Positions 1 to 4,212 of a stretch of 5,234 nt of DNA are shown in pieces (position 1 is the first letter of the stretch; each line of letters starts with the position of its first letter). A program made the translations under genes and the position numbers. This DNA comes from Actinomycetota bacterium (GTDB lineage: Bacteria; Actinomycetota; Coriobacteriia; Coriobacteriales; RUG844), in contig JAAXUU010000125.1 of assembly GCA_013335845.1 (NCBI GenBank), forward strand, positions 1-5,234, written 5' to 3'. The notes beneath the pieces are model-generated. The model made no database searches, was not told where the DNA came from, and was given only the letters and a program-made list of their open reading frames with translations.

Positions 1-29
1 TCGGTGAAAAGGAAGTCTCTCATTATCAT
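1..29 (-). CDS. Start of a divergent gene, product unknown (partial)
   Basis: An open reading frame begins with ATG at 29 on the minus strand and runs off the left edge, giving MIMRDFLFT. It is preceded by AGGGGG (positions 41-36 on the minus strand), a strong Shine-Dalgarno sequence six bases from the ATG. That sequence is the reason for calling so short a fragment. A second ATG at 23 is in frame. Nine residues are too few to assign a function. The gene would be divergent from the padR-like gene, a common arrangement for a PadR repressor and its target, but that is inference. An alternative reading is the tail of a plus-strand gene, which is open from 1 to a TAG at 70-72. The pyrimidine run at 29-41 fits the minus-strand start better. 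Confidence 0.42.
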
Positions 30-35
30 TCTTTT

Positions 36-41
36 CCCCCT
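36..41 (-). promoter_or_regulatory. Ribosome binding site of the divergent gene
   Basis: Read on the minus strand this is AGGGGG, followed by six bases (AAAAGA) and then ATG at 29. The spacing is near ideal. It is the main support for a gene leaving the window to the left. Confidence 0.45.
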
Positions 42-57
42 ATTTGATGATAAATTG

Positions 58-94
58 TATAGTAGGGTCTAGTATTAGACTAGGTCTTATAGTA
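58..94. repeat. Direct repeat and nested dyads in the divergent intergenic region, candidate operator
   Basis: TATAGTA occurs at 58-64 and again at 88-94, exactly 30 bases (about three helical turns) apart. Between the copies lie two overlapping dyads: GTCTA-N4-TAGAC (67-80) and CTAGT-N5-ACTAG (69-83). The cluster sits between the probable divergent start at 29 and the padR-like gene, where an autoregulator would bind. It does not match the ATGT/ACAT pattern often given for PadR operators. TATAGT could also serve as a -10 element, but I see no convincing -35 partner on either strand. The repeats are seen directly; the operator role is inferred. Confidence 0.4.
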
Positions 95-135
95 AAATGG
101 GCATCACTGAAACGCAAATAGTGTTTTTCTCTTCA

Positions 136-167
136 ACAAAAGTCGCTAATGCCGGAGCGGCTTTTGT
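136..167. terminator. Terminator-like hairpin in the padR leader
   Basis: ACAAAAGTCGCT (136-147) pairs with AGCGGCTTTTGT (156-167) as a 12-bp stem with one G-U wobble and an 8-base loop. The A-run before and T-run after the core make it look like a bidirectional intrinsic terminator, although the T-run (TTTTGTGCTG) is short. It lies 46 bases upstream of the padR start and ends no gene that I can identify in the window. It may be an attenuator in the padR leader, a terminator of readthrough transcription, or an operator. Confidence 0.45.
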
Positions 168-200
168 GCTGTCTTATCTGAATCGAACGGTCGTCAAAGT

Positions 201-207
201 AAAGGGG
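201..207 (+). promoter_or_regulatory. Ribosome binding site that sets the padR start
   Basis: AAAGGGG ends six bases before the ATG at 214. The in-frame ATGs at 97 and 268 have no comparable purine-rich site, so this sequence decides the start codon. The residues encoded between 97 and 213 do not resemble a PadR N-terminus and overlap the hairpin at 136-167. Confidence 0.6.
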
Positions 208-213
208 TATTCG

Positions 214-657
214 ATGTGGGCAGTATGTAAACCGAAATCGGAAAACGATTATACCGAGTGCGCCTGCATGGGCAAGAACCTCAACCGTTTGATGCAGCCG
301 GGAATCCTCAGCGTGCTAACCGCGTCTACCGAGACACTGCACGGCTATGTGATCGTCCAGAAACTTGCGGAATCTCCCATGTTCGGTGGGACGAAGCCCG
401 ATGCGACGGGCGTGTATCGGACGCTCAAACAGATGGAGCAAGATGAACTCGTGCACTCATCTTGGGATACTTCTGCACAAGGACCGGCGAAGAAGCGTTT
501 CGAGATCACCGAGAAGGGTAGTCGTTGCCTGTCACGATGGGTCGATACTCTCGCTTGCTACCAACTCGCAATCGGAGAACTGCGTGCGATGGTTTGCGAT
601 TCTCTGGGGATCAGCGTTCCCGATGCCCCTCAGTGCGGCGGACACCAGCTGGATTGA
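214..657 (+). CDS. PadR-family winged-helix transcriptional regulator
   Basis: A 147-residue cytoplasmic DNA-binding protein, the usual size for a short PadR regulator. The winged-helix domain covers about residues 26-110. It contains the conserved HGY (43-45), a recognition-helix segment around GVYRTLKQMEQDELV (66-80), and the wing segment GPAKKRFEITEKG (90-102). A short C-terminal helix (about 106-130) probably mediates dimerisation. Residues 1-25 form an extra N-terminal segment with cysteines at 5, 16 and 18 (C-x-C at 16-18), and three more cysteines lie in the C-terminal part (115, 128, 141). A metal- or redox-responsive role is conceivable but unproven. The start at 214 is chosen for its Shine-Dalgarno; ATG 268 is possible and would remove the cysteine segment. 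The gene lies between a probable divergent gene and the FMN-riboswitch operon. PadR proteins usually repress neighbouring genes in response to small molecules, but the target and ligand cannot be read from the sequence. Confidence 0.85.
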   Translation: MWAVCKPKSENDYTECACMGKNLNRLMQPGILSVLTASTETLHGYVIVQKLAESPMFGGTKPDATGVYRTLKQMEQDELVHSSWDTSAQGPAKKRFEITEKGSRCLSRWVDTLACYQLAIGELRAMVCDSLGISVPDAPQCGGHQLD

Positions 658-675
658 TCCACTCTCGAAACCGAC

Positions 676-712
676 TGTAACCTTTACAATGCGATAGGAT
701 AGTTGTAAGGTT
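676..712. repeat. TGTAA/TTACA half-sites, candidate operator
   Basis: TGTAA-N3-TTACA (676-688) is a perfect dyad. A third TGTAA follows at 704-708. The longer segments AACCTTTACAA (679-689) and TTGTAAGGTT (703-712) are inverted copies apart from one extra T. No T-run follows, so this is unlikely to be the padR terminator. It overlaps the only plausible promoter ahead of the riboswitch, which suggests a protein-binding site, with the adjacent PadR protein as one candidate. The function is inferred. Confidence 0.4.
683..711 (+). promoter_or_regulatory. Candidate promoter of the riboswitch-ribU operon
   Basis: TTTACA (683-688) is a good -35 match. It is followed after 17 bases by TAAGGT (706-711), a weak -10 element. 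Initiation near 718 would place the transcript start just before the riboswitch P1 stem at 728, as required. GATAAT at 723-728 looks like a better -10 but would start transcription inside the aptamer, so I disfavour it. Readthrough from padR is also possible, as no terminator separates them. Confidence 0.35.
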
Positions 713-727
713 TGCACTGCTAGATAA

Positions 728-856
728 TCTGTTCAGGGCGAGGTGCGACTCCTCACTGGCGGTGAAGCGCGAAAGCGACAAGTCCGCGAGCAGCGAATAC
801 GCTGTTGAGATGGTTTGAATCCGTCACCAACGGTATAGTCCGGATACAAGAACAGA
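728..856 (+). promoter_or_regulatory. FMN riboswitch aptamer (RFN element)
   Basis: An RNA aptamer that binds flavin mononucleotide and controls riboflavin synthesis or uptake genes. The closing stem P1 is a perfect 7-bp pairing of TCTGTTC (728-734) with GAACAGA (850-856). The conserved core blocks are present in order: AGGGCGAGG (735-743) with GAGG pairing to CCTC (751-754); GGCGGT (758-763); AGTCCGCGAGC (781-791); GGTTTGAATCC (812-822); and ACGGTATAGTCCGGAT (830-845). Variable arms are a mini-hairpin CGC-GAAA-GCG (768-777) and CAGCG-AATA-CGCTG (791-804). It is followed by an intrinsic terminator and then ribU, so transcription attenuation is the likely mechanism, with FMN turning the operon off. 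I could not identify a convincing antiterminator pairing by eye. Confidence 0.96.
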
Positions 857-858
857 GC

Positions 859-877
859 TTTGTCCCCGATGGACAAA
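859..877 (+). other. Spacer hairpin between aptamer and terminator
   Basis: TTTGTCC (859-865) pairs perfectly with GGACAAA (871-877) around a 5-base loop. It lies in the expression platform between P1 and the terminator and has no T-run of its own. It could help the RNA switch between states or simply set spacing. It shares no bases with the terminator stem, so it is not an antiterminator by direct competition. Confidence 0.5.
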
Positions 878-884
878 ACTTTAT

Positions 885-910
885 GCCCGCAGAATTGAGC
901 GGGCTTTTTT
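885..910 (+). terminator. Rho-independent terminator of the FMN riboswitch
   Basis: GCCCGC (885-890) pairs with GCGGGC (899-904) as a perfect 6-bp GC stem around an 8-base loop, followed directly by TTTTTT (905-910). It lies 28 bases after the aptamer and 30 bases before the ribU start, the expected place for FMN-dependent premature termination. A second GCCCGC at 914-919 offers the 3' arm an alternative partner. Confidence 0.9.
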
Positions 911-939
911 ATTGCCCGCGTGAGGAGAAGGGAACACAG

Positions 940-1590
940 ATGACAACACCTAGCAGCTCGACCGCACTGAAGAATACCAATAAATGGGATACGCGGACAC
1001 TGGTGACCATGGCTTTGTTCGCCGCCATCGGCATCCTGCTGAGTTTCGTGGAGATACCCCTCTTCCCACCCGCTCCGTTCTTGAAATTCGACCCCTCGTT
1101 CGTAACCGCCATGGTGGGTGGCTTCATCTTCGGTCCTCTTGCGGGTGTGATCATAGGCTGGGTGCAGGCTCTGGTCCATGGGATTTTGGCGGGTAATATC
1201 TGGGGTGCCGTGGTGAACTGCGCGATTGTACTCGCCTATGTCGTCCCCACAGCTCTGATCTATCGTCGCAAGAAGACTCTCGCAACCGCTATCGCCGGCC
1301 TTGTCGTCGGCTCGATCCTGAGCATCATCGTGGCCGTTCTGATGAACCTGTGGATCACACCCATCTACATGGGCGTACCGTTCGAGACGGTTGTCGCCAT
1401 GATCGTTCCGATCCTGCTTCCTTTCAATCTCATCAAAGTCACGCTCAACAGTGTCTTGACCGCGCTCATATACAAACCGATCTCGAACTTGGTGAAACCT
1501 GCCAAGGAACGTCATAAGGGCGCTGTAATCGAAGAGCCTGCGGTTTCTGAGCCGATATCGGAGTCGGAATCCACGACTTCCGAGAAGTAG
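940..1590 (+). CDS. ribU: ECF transporter S component, riboflavin-specific (RibU)
   Basis: A 216-residue integral membrane protein that binds riboflavin and delivers it through the ECF module encoded just downstream. About six hydrophobic segments are visible, near residues 20-41, 54-73, 76-86, 91-108, 115-137 and 149-177. RibU-like features are the FPPAPFLKFDPSFV stretch (42-55), GGFIFGPLAG (60-69) and MNLWITPIYMGVP (135-147). The FMN riboswitch immediately upstream makes riboflavin, rather than another vitamin, the likely substrate. The start at ATG 940 is preceded by GAGGAG (922-927) and GAAGGG (927-932). The frame is open further upstream, from a TTG at 805, but that part lies inside the riboswitch and terminator and is not coding. 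After the last membrane segment comes a hydrophilic tail of about 30 residues (187-216) rich in Glu and Ser, which is unusual but probably harmless. The stop at 1588 is followed by a second in-frame stop at 1600. Confidence 0.93.
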   Translation: MTTPSSSTALKNTNKWDTRTLVTMALFAAIGILLSFVEIPLFPPAPFLKFDPSFVTAMVGGFIFGPLAGVIIGWVQALVHGILAGNIWGAVVNCAIVLAYVVPTALIYRRKKTLATAIAGLVVGSILSIIVAVLMNLWITPIYMGVPFETVVAMIVPILLPFNLIKVTLNSVLTALIYKPISNLVKPAKERHKGAVIEEPAVSEPISESESTTSEK

Positions 1591-1611
1591 ATACACAGAT
1601 AAACAAACCGG

Positions 1612-1624
1612 TAGATAGATAGAT
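1612..1624 (+). repeat. TAGA tetranucleotide tract before ecfA1
   Basis: TAGA is repeated three times plus one base, ending nine bases before the ATG at 1633. It fills the spot where a ribosome binding site would be expected, and no Shine-Dalgarno sequence is seen there. Such tracts can change length by slippage, which here would alter spacing but not a reading frame. Three copies is short, so instability is speculative. Confidence 0.55.
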
Positions 1625-1632
1625 TGGTATAC

Positions 1633-2493
1633 ATGCCCGATATGCGACAAACCGAGAATGAATCAACGCCTGCCGTGGTGTTCGATAACGTCATCTATAG
1701 TTACGATGGCGTTAAGAATGCGCTACGGGGCATCGATCTCGATTTCGAAAGTGGTGATTTCATCGCTATCCTCGGTGGCAACGGGAGCGGGAAGAGCACG
1801 CTGGCAAAGCATATCAACGCGCTGTTCGTACCCGATGCCGGGCGCGTGATCGTCGCCGGTCTGGACACGAGTGATCCTGACAACATCTTCCTTGTCCGCG
1901 AGCACGCCGGCATGGTCTTCCAAAATCCCGACAACCAGATGGTCACTTCCGTCGTCGAAGAGGATATCGCGTTCGGCCCGGAGAATCTCGGACTCTCGCC
2001 GGAGGAGATCCGCTCACGCGTGGACGAGGCATTGAAGACCGTGGCTATGCAGGACTATGCACGAAGCGTTCCACACAATCTCTCGGGCGGGCAGAAGCAG
2101 CGTATCGCAGTCGCAGGTATCCTAGCGATGCGCCCCGAAATCATCGTCTTGGATGAGCCGGGAGCTATGCTCGACCCACGCGGACGCCGCGGTGTCCGTC
2201 GCTTGATGCGCGAGTTGAACGAAGCCGGTATCACCATCATTCTCATCACCCATTTCATGGAAGAGGCGGTCCTGGCGGATCGTGTGGTGGTCTTGTATGA
2301 GGGGCATCTCGTGATGAGCGGTACCCCGGATGAGGTATTCTCGGACGAAGAGAAACTGCGCACGTATAAATTGGAAGTTCCCTTCACGATAAAATTCGGG
2401 AACCTCCTGCGTGAGCGGGGAATCGAAATCGAGAAGACCATATCAACTGAAGTACTGAAGGGGGAGTTATGCCGATTACGTTCGACCATGTGA
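1633..2493 (+). CDS. ecfA1: ECF transporter ATPase EcfA1
   Basis: A cytoplasmic ATP-binding subunit, 286 residues, that pairs with EcfA2 to drive vitamin uptake through EcfT. All ABC-ATPase motifs are present: Walker A GGNGSGKST (48-56), Q-loop Gln97 in VFQNPDNQ, signature LSGGQ (150-154), Walker B IIVLDEP (170-176), D-loop AMLDP and switch His207. The FQNPDNQMV motif and AMLDP point to the A1 rather than the A2 type. The residue after DEP is Gly where Thr is common (DEPGAMLDP). The C-terminal 60 residues form the usual ECF dimerisation extension. The start is uncertain. ATG 1633 is chosen, with TTG 1624 and ATG 1642 in the same frame, and none has a clear Shine-Dalgarno. The gene follows ribU after a 42-base gap, and its 3' end overlaps ecfA2 by 25 bases. 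Confidence 0.93.
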   Translation: MPDMRQTENESTPAVVFDNVIYSYDGVKNALRGIDLDFESGDFIAILGGNGSGKSTLAKHINALFVPDAGRVIVAGLDTSDPDNIFLVREHAGMVFQNPDNQMVTSVVEEDIAFGPENLGLSPEEIRSRVDEALKTVAMQDYARSVPHNLSGGQKQRIAVAGILAMRPEIIVLDEPGAMLDPRGRRGVRRLMRELNEAGITIILITHFMEEAVLADRVVVLYEGHLVMSGTPDEVFSDEEKLRTYKLEVPFTIKFGNLLRERGIEIEKTISTEVLKGELCRLRSTM

Positions 2494-3317
2494 CGTATAG
2501 CTACCCTTCTTCTTGTGAACCGGCATTGAGGGATATCTCATTCACCATCGAGGACGGAGAATTCCTCGGTATCATCGGTCACACCGGTAGTGGGAAATCG
2601 ACCCTCATACAACACATAAACGGCCTTCTTCTTCCATCGAAGGGGAGTGTGCTTGTCGACGGCATGGACATCGCTTCGAACCGAGTCGCCCGTCGTGACA
2701 CGCGCCGTAAAGTTGGTTTGGTCTTCCAGTACCCCGAGTACCAGTTATTTGCCGATACGGTCAAAGCGGATGTCGGTTTCGGACCGCGGAACCTCGGTCT
2801 TGGTGAGGAAGAAATCATCACCCGTGTCCGCCAGGCGCTGGCTCGAGTCGGACTTTCGTACGAAGAATGTGCCGAGAAGAGCCCTTTCGATTTTTCCGGA
2901 GGGCAGCGAAGACGCATCGCGCTTGCCGGTATCCTCGCGATGCAACCGAGTGTGTTGGTACTCGATGAACCTATGGCCGGCCTTGATCCGCGTGGGCGCG
3001 AGAACATCATGCGATTCATATGCTCCTTGCACGAGGAGGGCATGACGATAGTCATGGTCTCGCACAATATGGAGGATGTCGCTGTCCACGCGACTCGTGT
3101 GATCACGTTGAAAAAAGGCGAGATCTTGATGCAGGGCACCCCACGCGAGGTATTCTCGCACCCGAAAGAGCTGCGAGATGTCGGTTTGGGAGTACCGCTT
3201 GCAACCGCCTTCGCAACGGAGCTCAACGAGTGCGGCTTCGCTTTGCCTGCGGGTATCTTCACACTGGAGGAGCTGGCCGATGCTGTTGCCGCCGAGCTCG
3301 GCGGGGTGGTGTCGTAA
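2469..3317 (+). CDS. ecfA2: ECF transporter ATPase EcfA2
   Basis: The second ATPase of the ECF module, 282 residues. It forms a heterodimer with EcfA1 at the cytoplasmic face of EcfT. Motifs are Walker A GHTGSGKST (37-45), Q-loop Gln87 within FQYPEYQLF (86-94, typical of EcfA2), signature FSGGQ (142-146), Walker B VLVLDEP (162-168), D-loop AGLDP and switch His199. The residue after DEP is Met instead of the frequent Thr. The start ATG 2469 is preceded by AAGGGGGAG (2458-2466), a strong Shine-Dalgarno lying within the end of ecfA1. The 25-base overlap implies coupled translation. The stop TAA (3315-3317) shares its last base with the ecfT ATG. Confidence 0.95.
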   Translation: MPITFDHVTYSYPSSCEPALRDISFTIEDGEFLGIIGHTGSGKSTLIQHINGLLLPSKGSVLVDGMDIASNRVARRDTRRKVGLVFQYPEYQLFADTVKADVGFGPRNLGLGEEEIITRVRQALARVGLSYEECAEKSPFDFSGGQRRRIALAGILAMQPSVLVLDEPMAGLDPRGRENIMRFICSLHEEGMTIVMVSHNMEDVAVHATRVITLKKGEILMQGTPREVFSHPKELRDVGLGVPLATAFATELNECGFALPAGIFTLEELADAVAAELGGVVS

Positions 3318-4120
3318 TGGGAAACCTGATCCTAGGGCAGTACTGTCCCGGTACCTCTGTGGTGCATCGAACAGACCCCCGCATCAAGTTATTCCTTGTG
3401 ATCTTCTACCTGGCGTTGGTTTTCGTCGCCCCCGGTTTCAGTGGCCTCGCAGTGGTCACGGCATTCACGTGCCTGATCATCTTTTTCGCGAAGATACCCT
3501 TCAGAACCATTCTCAATTCGATCAAACCGCTGCTTTTCATTGTCATAATCACCGCGCTTATAAATTTATTCTTCGTGCACTCAGGTGAGGCAGTCGTCGA
3601 TTGGATGTTCTTCACCATCACCACGGGCAGTATCTACATGGCCATCTTCTTGTCATGGCGTCTTGCACTCTTGCTTTTCGGGATGTCGCTTTTGACACTT
3701 ACCACGTCGCCCATCGACTTGACCGATGGAGCGGAGCACCTCATGCGTCCTTTCGAGCGCATAGGTTTCCCTGCCCATGAATTCGCGATGATGATGGGAA
3801 TCGCACTTCGCTTTCTGCCTGTGTTTATGGATGAAGCGGCGAAGATCAAAAAAGCCCAGGAAGCGCGTGGTGCCGATTTCGAAAGTGGCAATTTCATAAC
3901 CCGCGGAAAATCCATCATCCCCATCTTGGTTCCTCTGTTCGTGAGCGCGTTCCGCCACGCCGATGAACTTGCGATGGCGATGGAAAGCCGTTGTTATCAC
4001 GGTGGGGTCGGTCGTACGCGCATGCATGTGCTTGCCATCAAGAATCATGATTATGCCGCGATTGCGGTTTTCGCGGTTGCGCTTGCCTGTTTGATCGTCA
4101 TGCGGGTGGTCGGACTCTAG
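3317..4120 (+). CDS. ecfT: ECF transporter transmembrane coupling protein EcfT
   Basis: A 267-residue membrane scaffold that links the EcfA1/EcfA2 ATPases to the substrate-binding S component. Hydrophobic segments lie near residues 24-40, 43-58, 70-87, 103-127 and 247-265. The long cytoplasmic region between the fourth and last segments carries the two coupling motifs known to contact the ATPases. The first is QEARG with Ala183-Arg184-Gly185. The second is MESRC (222-226), where the usual A-R-G reads Ser-Arg-Cys but keeps the key arginine (Arg225). HRTDPRIKL near the N-terminus (17-25) is also typical. The start ATG 3317 overlaps the ecfA2 stop (TAATG), so translation is coupled. The frame is open upstream to 3020, but that part overlaps ecfA2 and is not coding. 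No clear terminator follows the stop at 4120. Confidence 0.95.
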   Translation: MGNLILGQYCPGTSVVHRTDPRIKLFLVIFYLALVFVAPGFSGLAVVTAFTCLIIFFAKIPFRTILNSIKPLLFIVIITALINLFFVHSGEAVVDWMFFTITTGSIYMAIFLSWRLALLLFGMSLLTLTTSPIDLTDGAEHLMRPFERIGFPAHEFAMMMGIALRFLPVFMDEAAKIKKAQEARGADFESGNFITRGKSIIPILVPLFVSAFRHADELAMAMESRCYHGGVGRTRMHVLAIKNHDYAAIAVFAVALACLIVMRVVGL

Positions 4121-4126
4121 ACGATA

Positions 4127-4156
4127 CGGACAAGTCGGGGGTTTCTCGGTTAGAAT
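4127..4156 (+). promoter_or_regulatory. Candidate promoter of the flavoprotein gene
   Basis: CGGACA (4127-4132, sharing GACA with the -35 consensus) and TAGAAT (4151-4156, a good -10) are 18 bases apart in the gap after ecfT. The gap from 4121 is the longest in this stretch and shows no terminator hairpin, so the flavoprotein could also be read from the ecf operon. Confidence 0.3.
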
Positions 4157-4201
4157 GACACCAGAGAACTATGTGAGCGAAAAAAGAAGTCATGTCGAAG
4201 C

Positions 4202-4207
4202 GAGGGG
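4202..4207 (+). promoter_or_regulatory. Ribosome binding site favouring a TTG start
   Basis: GAGGGG is followed by five bases and TTG at 4213. The in-frame ATG at 4192 has only AAGAAG two bases before it, too close for efficient initiation. This argues for TTG as the start of the flavoprotein. Confidence 0.5.
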
Positions 4208-4212
4208 TCCGA

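Noticed and set aside
18..35. Fur-like sequence (CATTATCATT)
   Set aside because: Only one half-site is similar. There is no dyad, and the stretch is better explained as the start of the minus-strand gene.
97..213. N-terminal extension of the PadR protein from ATG 97
   Set aside because: There is no ribosome binding site, the encoded residues do not resemble the family, and the region holds a terminator-like hairpin. ATG 214 has a good Shine-Dalgarno.
679..712. BirA-type biotin operator
   Set aside because: The half-sites resemble BirA boxes but are in the opposite relative orientation, and the downstream genes and riboswitch are for flavin.
805..939. RibU start at TTG 805
   Set aside because: This would place coding sequence across the FMN aptamer and its terminator. 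ATG 940 has its own ribosome binding site and a normal RibU N-terminus.
733..1650. Long minus-strand open frame opposite ribU
   Set aside because: It runs antisense through the riboswitch and ribU, has repetitive low-quality protein sequence with no recognisable domain, and is explained by the coding strand's codon bias.
2332..3158. 12-base direct repeat GAGGTATTCTCG at 2332-2343 and 3147-3158
   Set aside because: It encodes the same EVFS motif in the paralogous EcfA1 and EcfA2, so shared ancestry explains it and no mobile or regulatory repeat is needed.
3562..3572. AT-rich palindrome ATAAATTTAT within ecfT
   Set aside because: It encodes a membrane segment (ALINLFF) with AT-rich codons, is short, and has no associated promoter or gene start.
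4121..4191. Intrinsic terminator after ecfT
   Set aside because: No stable stem followed by a T-run could be found in this gap.
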